Source: Carettochelys insculpta (Eukaryota > Chordata > Testudines > Carettochelyidae). Taken from it: 64,000 nucleotides of DNA. The position numbers and the translations under genes are program-made. The notes beneath the pieces were generated by a model. It was given only the letters and a program-made list of their open reading frames with translations. It was not told the origin of the DNA and ran no database searches. Shown in pieces: positions 45,370-57,071 of the stretch. Within the stretch, counting starts at the first letter, position 1, and each line of letters starts with the position of its first letter. The DNA is taken from NCBI RefSeq assembly GCF_033958435.1, contig NC_134138.1, positions 187,895,298-187,959,297 on the forward strand, in the 5' to 3' direction.

Positions 45370-46584
45370 GTTTGCTCTGGAATGCTGCAGCAGGAAATGG
45401 TGTGATCTTCATTTCTTTTTTTGTGCGGTTACTGATGCAGTGAATTATGGGATAGTGATTGGAATTCTGGGATTCCAACATGAAACACCCACAAGCAACT
45501 GGGGCTAAGGCAATGTGGGATAGGTACCCATAATGCAGTGTTCATGCTGTTGAACTTGCATGGGGCAACAGCGATGCAGAGATTTGACATGGACAAAAGG
45601 TGGGTCGAATTTCAAGAAGCTTTGTGGACACTTTATTCGAATTCATGATATTGAGATTAAGTATTTGATTTTATTGTATATCGAATTTATCTCATAGTGT
45701 AGATGCAGCCTCAGTGAGATTATATTTGCTAGCATAGTGGAAGTGGACATAATAGAACCATACATCTGCTGCCTTCCGCCCTCAACCTCTTGGCCGCTGA
45801 ATTTACCTTCACAGATACTCTGAATTTCATCTGTATGTGATCAAATTCACTCCATTTGTTTTGTTTTAAGATTTGACATAAACACAGTAAAAGAAGAAAA
45901 TATGTGATTAGCATGCCACTTGTTTCTGAACTCGTACAGTCTTTAAACAATGGAGAATGTCATATTTTATACAATAGCTAGGCACAAAAAATGGGATCTA
46001 TACACAAGTGAAGCTTTTGAAAGTCTTACCACAGAAGTATCTCAAGTTCCTAGAGCTCAGGCTCCATCTGAAACTCAAACATCTACAAAGCAATTTGACT
46101 GCAGCCTGAGCCCTACAAGCCCCTGTCAGCTGACCCAAGCCAATCATAGGTTTTTAATTACTGTGTAGACCACCCACAGCAGCCAGAACAAGATGCTTCT
46201 GTGGAAGGTGTAAAAGTGGTCAAATGTCGGATAATCTGGCCCTCCACACTCCTACTCAGACATGTTAAGGCTCATCCTAATCTTCCAAAACTATAGACTG
46301 TTTTAAACCCTGAAAATTTAGATTACCACAAACAAAAGATATCACAAAACTTAATATCCCTTCCAAAATTGTGTTTTCATGAATATTAACAACTTGTGAT
46401 ATTTTAGTATGCACGAAGCTATGTGATAATCTGGTTTTATGGTGAAATAAGATTATTTTTAAGGCTTATCTATGGAGCATGTGTGTCACAGACACTTAAA
46501 TCATTACCGATTTTTTTTAAATTAACCACCAACAGTGAACAGAACAAATTGCATATAAAGACAAGTGAAAGATAGCCCCAGACA

Positions 46585-46912
46585 CCCTCAGATAGCAGTG
46601 GGCAGTAACTGACCCGCTGGCCAGACACAGGTCACAAGGGTCAGGCACCAGTGGGACACTACCACTGTATTTACCAGCACTTCCGCAGGTATGGGCATGG
46701 TCCCATTGTCTGTAAATCACCATTCCTGGCCAATGAGAGCTGCGGGAAGCATTGCCCTGGTCGCCTACACTGCTTCCTGCAGTTCCCATTGGCTGGGAAC
46801 AGTAATATGCAACCAATAGGAGCTTTAAGCACCTATACCCACAGAGGCACAGGTAAATACAGCACTGGCAGCCAACCGCATCCATCTTATTGCCAACCCC
46901 TGGCCTAAAACA
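46585..46912. mobile_element. hAT-like element fragment
   Basis: CACCATTCCTGGCCAATGAG, CCTGCAGTTCCCATTGGCTG and the end TTGCCAACCCCTGGCCTAAA are phrases typical of reptile hAT MITEs that end near GGTTGGCAACC. Exact ends were not fixed. Confidence 0.5.
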
Positions 46913-48060
46913 AACACCTATTGCCTATAACATACCACATCTTTGCACAGCACTCTCATTGCCATCCAGAGGAGATGCACATGAGCAGGAGCAAAGAGCA
47001 GAGTATGGCTCACAGTTATAGCACCCGTATTTTATCCACCTATGATCCACTAATAAAGAACACTTATTCATAAAAATAATTTATTTTTAGGGACAGAGAG
47101 AGCCCCACATTAAATGCCATCTGTCCAGCTAAATGTGAAAAAGCTAATCTGTTTCTATAACCTTCAATGACCTCATATGTTGTCATTCAATTAAATATAT
47201 TAAATAAAATGAGAGAAGAGAAAAGGCATTTACACACACCCCCGTAATACAGTGACAGGACATATTAGACATGGCTTCAGGCTGAAAGCCACTGTTCTAT
47301 GGTAACAAGAACCTTTCACAGACACCCCCCGTACGAAATCTACATATCCCCTTTCCTGCCCCCCTACTACACCACCAGGTCCACAGACCACAGATTGAAG
47401 GCTACTGGTTTAAGGGTAATATCTTGTTTTTTATCTCAGCAGCTTTTATCTGATGCTCACTTTCTTTTTCATTGCATAGGCCGGGGGAAGGTTTTTGCTG
47501 TTTTAGTGAGAGCAGAGAAGAACTGCTAGAAGACATACCACATGTAAGTGTACAATTAATAGCAAGGGCTCACTGCTCGGTATGCAGATAAGAGCAGGAA
47601 AATTTCTTCCACGATGTTTTGAATTCTGATTTTTTTTACATAGGTATGCAACAGAGGGCTCAGTTGGACACACAATCGAATAAATAAAATTCTACATTCA
47701 ACGGCTGTGGTGACATTGGCTACCCCATGGGAAGTATTGCACCCCATTTGGACACCTCCCACATAATAAAACACCTAGATGTCCTGCCTACTTTTGTGCC
47801 CATCACAAACTGATTGACTCTGGCTTCCTCTTTCACACACAAAGCCAATTTTGAAATGATACTCCCTCTCTTTTGTTTGTGATATTATAGACACCTTTAT
47901 GTCCCAAATGATAGTAGCTAAATTTCTATATAAGGTTGGGAAAATTGGCATTAATAAAGAACATTAAATGGGAAATTAGTAACAATCCCTATGTTCTGGT
48001 TGCTCTGTTGTAAAAAGATTCTGGTGACTCTTTTTCAGAATCTTCAATGCTATTATTAAC

Positions 48061-48200
48061 AGTAACAGAGAGGCAGCCATGTTAGTCTATTCTAACAAAA
48101 GAAAACATCAGTCACGTAGTACTTTAAAGACTAACAAAATGATTTATTTCGAAAGCTCATCACTGAATAAATCATTTTGTTAGTCTTAAAAGTGATACAT
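48061..48200. mobile_element. Penelope-like element tail, inverted twin
   Basis: The left arm GTAGTACTTTAAAGACTAAC and the right arm GTTAGTCTTAAAAGTGATAC are inverted copies around TCGAAAGCTCATCACTG. The outer left end GTAACAGAGAGGCAGCCATG is the reverse complement of a PLE 3' end. Flanks around TATTATTAACA and ACTATTAACA may be the target duplication. Confidence 0.75.
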
Positions 48201-48214
48201 TACTATTACTATTA

Positions 48215-48450
48215 ACAAGCAATCCTGTAGCACCTTAAAGATTCACAAATTTATTTGGCAATGAGCTTTCATGGGTAAGATGCACTTCCTCAGATTTTGA
48301 AGTAGACAAAATCTACTCTCCAGTTTGTCTGCTCCAAAACCTAAGGAAGGAGGTCTTACCCACAAAAACTCATTGCCCAAAAAATGCACTAAGTCTTTAA
48401 GCAGCTGCAAGACTTCCTGTTATTCATTAAGTTACAGACTAACACTAAGC
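48215..48450. mobile_element. Penelope-like element, second inverted twin, older
   Basis: The minus-strand half contains CTGAGGA (48293-48287) and GAAA (48270-48267) with CTCATTGCC. The plus-strand half contains the degenerate partner CCTAAGGAAGGAGGTCTTAC, ACTCATTGCCC and GTTACAGACTAACAC. It directly abuts the twin at 48061. Confidence 0.7.
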
Positions 48451-48456
48451 TAGGGG

Positions 48457-49110
48457 GTCAGGTAGGTACATTGGAGGGTAGAGATAGGGTCCAGAGTGAC
48501 CTAGACAAATTGGAGGATTGGGCCAAAAGAAATGTGATGAGGTTCAACAAGGAGAAGTGCAGAGTCCTGCACTTGGGATGGAAGAAGCCCAAGAACGGTT
48601 ACAGGCTGGGGACCAACTGGCTAAGCAGCAGTGCAGCAGAAAAGGACCTGCAGATTATAGTGGATGAGAGGCTGGGTATGAGTCAACAGTGTGCCCTTGT
48701 AGCCAAGAAGGATAACGGCATATGGGGTGCATTAGAGAAGTATTTCCAGCAGATCTAGAAAAGTTATTATTCCCCTCTATTCAGTACTGGTGAGGCCTCA
48801 TCTGGAGTATTACATCCAGTTCTGGGGCCTCCAGTATAGAAAGGATGAGAATGCATTGGAGAGGGTTCAACAGAGGGCAAAAAAAATGGTTAAGAGTCTG
48901 GAGCACACGATCTGTGAGGAGAGGCTGAGAAATTTGGACTTATTAGTATGTAGAAGAGAAGACGGAGGGCTGATTTGATAGCAGCCTTCAACTTCCTGAA
49001 AGGCGGCTCTAAAGAGGATGGAGAGAGATTCTCAGTGGTGACAGATAGCAGAACCCAGCAGATCTTGGGGGGTCACCATATGGGAAAGGAGCTTCCCTGG
49101 TTTCCTGGGT
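48457..49110 (+). mobile_element. CR1 LINE fragment (3' part of reverse transcriptase ORF)
   Basis: The plus-strand frame gives SDLDKLEDWAKRNVMRFNKE, KCRVLHLGWKKPKNGYRL and QIIVDERLGMSQQCALVAKK. After a break it gives MRPHLEYYIQFWGLQYRKDE, NALERVQQRAKKMVKSLEH and GGLIAAFNFLKGGSKEDGER. This is the C-terminal part of the CR1 reverse transcriptase protein. The frame is broken near 48757, and the front of the element is missing. CR1 is the dominant LINE of turtles and birds. Confidence 0.92.
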
Positions 49111-51155
49111 AGAAGGCAAAAGACACAAAGCAAGAAAGGTGGCTTTCCACAAAGACATGCCCCAGAGGCTTATTTCTACCCCTGCCGACTCCCGTGGCTC
49201 AAAGGACTTTATCTGCTAGCAGCTACCCCAAATAATTCTGTAGCTCATCCAGTGCTGAAGGTTTGAGATTCAAACCTTGCTGATGATATATGGTATGGGA
49301 GGGAGGTGACTCCAATTTTGCCTGACAGCTGTTAACTTTTTTTTTCACTTTTAAAATACAACACATACCATATAAAATTTTATTATTTAAGTGGAAAATG
49401 CCAAGCCCTCAAGAATAGGACATTCCAGAATGTAAGGTTCCCCCTGAAAATATAATTCTGCCCCTCGTACAAATGCATTATGATGAAGTTTAAAATTACT
49501 TAAAAGGAAAAGACCTACAAAAGGGGTGGAAACTTAAGGTTGTTTGGGCAAACTTAATTTTTTTGCATTTCCTAAATTTTTAGTCCTAGAATTCTCAACT
49601 TTAATGTTTTAACTTGGATTTTGTATGTAATATTTTTTATGTAATGTTACATGCACACAAGCAATCATCTATGCTTTGTATGAAAATATGGATTGGATTT
49701 CCAACCAGTTCAAACCATAGTTTAGGAATTTTATGCTGTAAAGCTAAAACAATATATAATTTAGTCTTTGCGTCAGTGAAACTTGTGACTTTAAATTCAT
49801 CCATTTTTAGGAAATAGTTTAATTTTAGTGTCATTTTAACATGGGTCTCTCCATTTCCTTGGCTTAAAGAAAATGTCAGACATATCAAAGGATTTGGGTT
49901 TGCCAGGCACGTTCAAAAATCTAAGCTGCACCGCAGAAGCAAAGCGTAAACAGATCAAACATCAAATGCCTTTAACCGTCCAGCAAAAATACATATCCAT
50001 CATGTCTCTTCTGCCTGAATTATAGAAGTAACCTACTTTCTTGCCATTATATTTTTTTTCTGGCAGGGTGGCAAAATGTTTGCATTGGGTTTGGGATTCA
50101 GAATTCCCCAGCAATTTATTCTACCCTACTTCCTTCACAGAGTCACCCCCACCACTGCTGGGGAGTCAAAAAATAAAATTTAAAGACAAGAGAAAGTAAA
50201 AGCTGTCTGAATCTGAAATTCTTTACTTCATCAACTGACTACCCCTCAGAAGTCTCTCAACAGTTTCACAATGTTTTACAGCATATGACTTCACTATTAA
50301 AAAAGACAAAATTTCTACTGCTTTTAATTACAATTTTTTTCACTTTATGTACATATATGATGATTGTGTAAAGAGCATACTTCTTTATTACCACAATTCA
50401 TTTATTCGACAGTATGGGATTAAAAAAAATAGTGGCAATTTAATTATTCACTAACTCAATTTCTAAAGTACTTTTAAGATTAAAAAAAAAAATCTAGCTG
50501 AGAACTAAGCATGTGTTCTTTGCATTGGTGCCTAGATCCTATTTTAGGAAATTTTAGTTTAAATTATCACCAGATGCAAGTAGGGTTTAGTAAACTCTAA
50601 AGTTTTTACAAGACTTATGGCTCATTGCTATCTTGTACATTAATAGGATTCAGCAACACAAAACACTCTGGGTTGGTGAGGGAGATGCTTGTTTTGAAAC
50701 AGAAATTTTAGCAGCTGCCATAATGTTTTCTGTACTGGAATTCTCTTTTTCTTCACTGAAAAAAGAGGGTAAGGTGCTTTTGGAAGCATATGGAGTAAGT
50801 ATTTGCATAGTTATTCACTTGGATGGCAAAGACAGCCAGAAACCTACAAGCCCAAAGGTGTGAAATGGGAAGTTTCTAATATGGGGAAGAAAGATTAGAA
50901 GCCTGCTTGTACGTTCAAACCTGCTACCACTTCACTTCTGACCACAGCAACCTCTCATAGATGTTAGCTGTGTGAGGTGAGTAATATGGCCAATTCTTTA
51001 CATTGTTTGATCATGACAGCAAACAACAAAAACATACAGAAAACAAGTTAAGGAAAAGGAAGGGTGAATTACTCCATATCAGAGGGGGAATTATTTGGGA
51101 GGCAGGATAGAAGAGTAATGAATGTTCAATAAGGTCCCAGCAACAAGGACTCTTC

Positions 51156-51866
51156 AGCTGCGTCTACACGTGCACGCTACTTCGAAGTAGCGGCACCAAC
51201 TTCGAAATAGCGCCCGTCGCGTCTACACGCGTCGGGCGCTATTTTGAAGTTAACTTCGACGTTAGGCGGCGAGACGTCGAAGTCGCTAACCTCATGAGGA
51301 GATAGGAATAGCGCCCTACTTCGACGTTCAATGTCGAAGTAGGGACCGTGTAGACGATCCGCGTCCTGCAACGTCGAAATTGCTGGGTCCTCCATGGCGG
51401 CCATCAGCTGGGGGGTTGAGAGATGCTCTCTCTCCAGCCCCTGCGGGGCTCTATGGTCACCGTGGGCAGCAGCCCTTAGCCCAGGGCTTCTGGCTGCTTC
51501 TGCGGCAGCTGGGGATCTATGCTGCAGGCACAGGGTCTGCAACCAGTTGTCAGCTCTGTGTATCTTGTGTTGTTTAGTGCAACTGTGTCTGGGAGGGGCC
51601 CTTTAAGGGAGTGGCTGGCTGTTGAGTCCGCCCTGTGACCCTGTCTGTAGCTGTGCCTGGCATCCCTATTTCGATGTGTGCTACTTTGACGTGTAGATGT
51701 TCCCTCGCTGCGCCTATTTCGATGTTGGGCTGAGCAACGTCGAAGTTGAACATCGACGTTGCCGGCTCTGGAGGACGTGTAGACGTTATTCATCGAAATA
51801 GACTATTTCGATGTCGCAACATCGAAATAAGCTATTTCGATGTTGGCTGCACGTGTAGATGTAGCC
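51156..51866 (-). mobile_element. Harbinger internal-deletion derivative, 711 bp
   Basis: The ends are AGCTGCGTCTACACGTG and CACGTGTAGATGTAGCC, with TTC duplicated (51153-51155 and 51867-51869). It is nearly identical to the reverse complement of 28129-28785. It lies 400 bp from the BMPER exon at 52262. Confidence 0.93.
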
Positions 51867-52261
51867 TTCATCTTCTGAGGGAAACTTGGCAGTCCTGCCA
51901 AATGTTTGGAGTCTGTTTCAAGTAACTCTATCAAGGTTTTGTTTCCATATGGTGCTTAGCCTCACATTGGCATCCTTCTGCTGGGAATAATAAGACTATA
52001 ATTCTATCATAATAATAAAGCACTAAAATGGAAACACAATGTGTTTAGTGCATTGTGATACCTTGGAAAGTAGCAAAATTAAACACATTCATATTATGTC
52101 TCTCCTCACAGCTTGGTGCTTTCTTAAAATTACTACCATGGGGGTGGGGTGCACCATAACCAGAGATCTAAAGCTTTTGACTTCACACTACATCTGGCAA
52201 AACAAATTCAAGAATGTAGAAACTTTTAATAACATGAGAGAGTATACGAAGGAAACAGCAC

Positions 52262-52361
52262 CTTTGCATTGCTCACAGCAGGCTCCTCTTTGCTTAATGA
52301 CCAGAGAACACTCCTTGGAAAGCACTGGACACTTCTCTCGTTTGCATGTCACTTCCTTGTT
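52262..52361 (-). CDS. BMPER: BMPER coding exon, end of first VWC domain (likely exon 3)
   Basis: This 100-bp exon starts after a pyrimidine-rich tract ending in CTAG (52362-52365) and ends at a GT donor (52261-52260). It opens in phase 0 and closes in phase 1. It encodes 33 codons beginning [15 protein letters not shown] and ending RGACCEQCK, the C-terminal half of a von Willebrand factor C module with its CxxxxC and CCxxC cysteines. From family knowledge this is the first VWC domain of BMPER (crossveinless-2), a secreted extracellular protein that binds BMPs and tunes their signalling. The preceding exon (signal peptide and start of this VWC) was not found before the window edge. The gene runs on the minus strand, so the next exon is 25 kb away at 27177. 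Reading frame and cysteines are intact, which suggests a functional gene. Exon numbering is inferred from the human gene as remembered. Confidence 0.93.
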
Positions 52362-52975
52362 CTAGGCAAAAAAAAGGCAAAAGTTGTTGAAAGCAAAAAT
52401 CCAACATTTGTTCTCCATTTCATGACACTCAGAAAGTGAAATATGGATTTAGTAAGTCACTCCCTGCTGGACTAGAGACCTCTGTGATTTAAAGTCATCA
52501 GAAATCCCCTCACAGACAATATTTTCCCCGTGTGGTATATTCTGAGAAGACGGGACAAAGGTATATGGGGCGAATCATAAGGAGATCACACCTAGATAAA
52601 GTAATTCCAAAAGAAATGTAGGATTCCTTTTCCCATTCTAATGTTACTTTCTGGTATACTGTAGAAATGATAATATTTTTGTAAACTATATTTCAAACTA
52701 TTAGACTACCTGGTCCAAGACTTCCTTGTGTGAACAAAAATATTTGCACACAACTGTCCAACAGCCCTGAACAGTGCAGTGAATTACAGTGCAAGAGTCT
52801 AAAGTTCCAAGCCAAATAATAATGAGGTTGGTTTTGAATCAATTCAGTTTAAAAAAAGAAATATAAATGCCACACTGATGCAGGGGCAGCTCTCTTGATA
52901 ATAGAGCCATATTAGTAAAAGTGTTTTAAGCACTTTCATTTGCCGTTATTTCTAAAATGACAGCAGTTTTAAATA

Positions 52976-53370
52976 CAGAAAAGCCTCAGAGTTATGAACA
53001 CTTTGGAAAAGGAGGTTGTTCATAAATCTGAAGCATTTGTAACTCTGAACAAAACATCTTGGTCATTTTTTCAGATATTTACAACTAAACATTGGCTTAA
53101 TACAGCTTTGAAACTTCACGATGCAGGAGAAAAAACGCTGCTTTTAACCATTGAAATTTAACTGAGTCAAGCACAGAAACAGTTTGCTTTAAAACTTACC
53201 TTGTCAAATATTTGTTTTTAAACATTCTTTTTTTAGCAGTTTACATTTAACACAATACTGTACTGTGTTGGCTTTCTGTGGGGGGAGGGTCTCTGGCGAT
53301 GATTGCGTACTTCGGGTTCCAAACCAGGTATGTGGTTCACTGGTCAGCTCAGAACTCTGAGGTTCTACTG
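52976..53370. mobile_element. Tigger-like (Tc1/mariner superfamily) MITE
   Basis: The left end CAGAAAAGCCTCAGAGTTAT and the right end AGAACTCTGAGGTTCTACTG are inverted. A TA precedes the left end, and TG, a possible decayed TA, follows the right. The interior phrase GAACAAAACATCTTGGTC then AAATATTTGTTTTTAAAC is familiar from Tigger-type MITEs of amniotes. Confidence 0.6.
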
Positions 53371-54670
53371 TGCATGCACACATACAGAGCTTAAGCTCAA
53401 CCCAAGCCAGTATTTTCAAACCCATGGGATCGCTGGGGTACCCATCGTTGGCAGAAGCCCCGAGCTCCAGGGCTCTAGGAAATGGTCATGAAGAATTTAA
53501 GCCCTGTGCACAGAATAATGCACAAAATTAAACTCATCGGCTGCACTGGGACTTAAACTTATGTCCCACTGTAGCTGATAGGATTTAAACATATGCTTAA
53601 AGTTCAGCACATGCTTAATCATTTGCTAAATACATAGGGGGATTAGGCACATGTTTAGGTGCTTTGCTAAATCAAGGCCCTAATATAGCTAGACTTATTT
53701 GGGGTTGATTTTGCTGGAATATCTCCTGAAGAACAGATTTCATGCCTCATGAGAGGAAGCGGTAACTAGTGCTGCTTAATTGGGAGAGTGATAGAAACAG
53801 CAACCAGTCTACTTACATGTGATACATCTGCCCAGCATTACAGGGTTAATCAGCGTTTAACCAGGTGTCATGTGTGATATTCTAAAATCCAGTCTTTCAA
53901 TATTTAATTTGCAAAACACCAATTAACAGATGACATAATGAATAATTTGTATTCAATAAATGTTTTCTTCACTTAAGAGCCTAGTACTGCACCTGTGTGC
54001 TGAGTGAACTAAAATATCTTGAATTTCAATAAAAATTGAGACATTTGGGCTCTTCTTATAGCAATTCAATATTTTCCAGTATTGAGACCATATTATTGCT
54101 TTAAAGGTATAATTTTTGCATTCCCTAATATTTTTGTACTTAAACGTAACAGTTTCTATATTGCGTTAACATACGAGTTTTGATTTTCCACTGTCATTCA
54201 CCTTACACCTACCCTGCACTGGTGTACATTACTACACAAAATGCATGGCAGCAGAAAACCATGGCCATGGTTAGTTTTGCATTTCATTTACAGTAAAAGA
54301 CTGTGTGGCATGCACACACACTTGATAATACAGACACAGCCATATACTCAGCTGACATAAACTGATGCAGTCAACAGCGACTTCAGCAGAGCAACCACCA
54401 TCCCAGAATTTTCTAATGCGTCGTCTCTCAGCACACAGCCAAATAATCAAGAACAATTCTTCAGAAATATATAAATAAATCTTTTTTTGTGGTTGTCCAG
54501 ACGTGAGCTGGCACAAAAGCCGTTAAAGGTTCTCCTCTCCTCGCCCCGCCTCCAAATTATTTAGTTTAAAATCCTGCTCAACTTCCCACCCCTCAAGAAA
54601 ACCCTAGCAAAATAAATAAGCTCTGCTACGTGACCCGCATGCGATCATATCAGGGTTCTGTCATACCAAG

Positions 54671-55081
54671 GGCTATGTCTATACTAGAGGGTTTTGTCGA
54701 CAAAACCCAGGGAGCATTCAGATCCCCAGGGCATTCTGTCAATAGTAAATCAACTGAATGCAGCACTATTGTCAACAGCTGTATCCCATTCCACACGAGG
54801 CATAATGCCTCTGTTGATAGATGGCTGATCTGGACTTTCCTGGGGGCCCTCTGTCTACAGACAGGGTTTCCAGGACACTGGGCAGCCCCTGTCTGCTGTG
54901 CTTCTGCTTGGCCGTTTTGCCGATAGAGTGGCTGGGCAGCCTGGCCACTCTCTGTCGATGGAGTGGATCAATCTTTCCATCCACTTGGCAGTTTGGCCAC
55001 CATCTGTCAACAGAAGTTTTGTCAGAAGGTATTTTCCGACATAAACTTCTGTCGATAAATGGCTGTAATCTAGACATGGCC
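54671..55081. mobile_element. MITE with GGCTATGTCTATACTAGAGG end and TGTCGAC motifs
   Basis: The ends GGCTATGTCTATACTAG and TCTAGACATGGCC are inverted relatives. AAG is duplicated perfectly (54668-54670 and 55082-55084). The interior contains TTTTGTCGACAAAA and repeated CTGTCGATA-type pieces instead of the TTCGAAATAG motif of other families here. Confidence 0.8.
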
Positions 55082-56451
55082 AAGGAGCCAACCTGGTGCT
55101 GAACTGTTTGCATGAGCGCTCATTTTATCCCCTCTGTCATGGAATCATGAGGGATGCCAGCAGTTCCCTAAATCCATCAAGAAACAAACAATATAGGGCT
55201 TTATACCTTAGCCACCTGACAACAACTGGTAGCCACCAGAGACCACATATTTGATGTGCTTCATGTGGAAAATCCCACGTAAGTGGACAGCTACATTCTG
55301 CACTTCTACAAATTGCTGAGTTTCTCAAGCTGTAGTCCCACATGCTGCATGTTTCAGCGATCCTATTTCAAAGTGACAGTATAATACAAAGATATTAGCT
55401 AGGTGGTCAGCACCCAAGGAGAACATACAATCCTCTTGACCTGTGCCAATTGCTGAGCAGCATTCTTGTCAAGTATTGTTACTTATACACCTCAGACTTT
55501 CTTAATAATAGGTTGTTATAATTTAAGCTGTGCCCTCAAACTGTTCAGAAATCATTAAACTACCCAACAGAGTAAAACAATTGTATATTATACTGCTACA
55601 AGGAAAAAGCCAGGGACCAAGGTGGAGTATACCACTAAATATAAGAAAAACTTACATAGGAATGCACATTGCTAAAGCCCTCCATTTACAGTTCTTATTT
55701 TGTTGAGTTTTTCCCAAAATTGTATCTGTGTTCATTGTCACAACAAAGGCAGGTCACAATTAGTGTCAAAACTTTTAATAATTTTCTTAGTAAATGTCAG
55801 GGTTTATTGTGGTGGCTGGAAAAACGGGGGAGGAGGGTGCAGGCGCAGAATTCAGTTGACTAATGCTTTGAACCCTGGTCATCAATGTAATTTGCTGCAG
55901 AACTAAAACAGAACCCAAAACACAGCGCCACCTCTGAGTTTAAGACAAAATGTGTGTTTAATATCCAGATAACATTTTTCATTTAAATAAACAATTTAGT
56001 GTTATAGATGTAGAACTACTAGCCTATAAATATTTACTTTTAATAATTGGGCCACACCAATTTTAGCACATACACTCAACTTCAGCCTTTTCTCCTGTTT
56101 CAGTTTTATTTACAAAACTTTTGAATATTTCCTTATGCTCTGAAACATACTCGCATACAGATTTTCACATTCTGTCCATTTTAGTGTATGACATCTTTAA
56201 ACCATTATCTGCTAACAGTGTGAAATCTCTATGTGGTGGTTGTGAGATTCAGCAGTACATTTAGATCTATGTGCATTCAGGAGCTTGCAAGCATTCCCTG
56301 TGGGTATCTTCTAGACTGATAGGTAGCCTTACTTCAACAGGCAGATTTACCTAAACAGATAGACTAATGTGTGATTGTAACATATGTATCTTGTGCAACT
56401 GGATTACATTCACCTATTTTACATATATATATATAAAATAAACGTGTTACT

Positions 56452-57071
56452 CCCTTGCTCAGTGCTAGGCTGCTCGGTGTTACTGACAATCATAGCAGAA
56501 TACAAAAGATTGGGGAGCTACTATTAACTAAGCAGTGCACAATCCGCTTCTTTTTCAGTTTGAACCAATTCTTATAAAAATGTCCTGGGTTTTACGAAAA
56601 GCGCTATTAATTTTTTCTGACTTTTTCCATGTCTTTTATACCATTCAAATATACAACATATATAAAATTAGGAAAAATATATATAATAAATATATATAAA
56701 TATAGTTTATATAATAACATATATATTCTTCTAATATTGTATATATATATATTTGATGTGGTTCATGTGGAATATAAAATATTAGGAGAATATATATATA
56801 TGTTATTATATAAACTATATTTATATATATTTATTATATATATTTTTCCTAATTTTATATATGTTGTATATTTGAATGATATAAAAGACATGTGGAAAGA
56901 GTCAGAAAAAAATAATAGTACTTTTTGTAAAACCCAGGAAATTTTTTGTAAGAATTGGTTCAAACTGAAAAAGAAGCGGCTTGTCCATTGCCTAGTTAAT
57001 AGTAGGTTCTCAATCTTTTGTTTTCTGCTATGATTGTCAATTACACTGAGCAACCTAGCACTGAGCAAGGA
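56452..57071. repeat. AT-rich long palindrome, about 620 bp
   Basis: The left arm, from CTTGCTCAGTGCTAGGCTGC, and the right arm, ending CAACCTAGCACTGAGCAAG, are inverted along about 300 bp each with a short spacer near 56757. Matched pairs include TCTTTTTCAGTTTGAACC with GGTTCAAACTGAAAAAGA, and TATACCATTCAAATATAC with its inverse. Arms are diverged by scattered changes and small indels. No transposase, target duplication or known end motif is recognised. Confidence 0.85.

Larger units (their letters stand above)
40340..45710 (-). mobile_element. Second PIF/Harbinger element, 5.4 kb, two-gene, decayed
   Basis: The inverted ends are GACTGCATCTACACTATGAG and CTCATAGTGTAGATGCAGCC, each followed inward by ATAAAT, with TCA duplicated perfectly (40337-40339 and 45711-45713). 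It carries a Myb/SANT-like pseudogene on + (40848-43625) and a transposase pseudogene on - (45369-44100), facing each other. Relative to the 12064 element the layout is reversed, so this copy lies in minus orientation. The subterminal sequence differs from the 12064 family, so it is a separate lineage. A 681-bp derivative of the other family (41704-42384) is inserted in the intron of its Myb gene. Confidence 0.9.
27178..52261 (-). other. BMPER: BMPER intron, 25.1 kb, filled with transposable elements
   Basis: This intron splits a glycine codon between the exons at 52262 and 27177. It holds two nearly identical Harbinger derivatives in opposite orientation (28129 and 51156), a stack of nested insertions (30456-34654), a hAT-like element (35712), a 5.4 kb Harbinger element (40340-45710), PLE twins (48061 to about 48450) and a CR1 fragment. 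I see no gene in the stretches 27178-28125, 28789-29880, 29912-30455, 34656-35703, 36129-39194, 39734-40336, 45714-46585, 46913-48060, 49110-51152 and 51870-52261. Scattered phrases such as ccattgatttcagtggagc (36271-36289) and a similar motif at 29110-29190 look like very old CR1-type or MIR-type remains. Confidence 0.8.

Noticed and set aside
56629..57033. A 134-codon open frame rich in Ile and Tyr
   Set aside because: It lies in the AT-rich palindrome, and a mirror frame exists on the other strand. It is a product of TATA-rich repeats.
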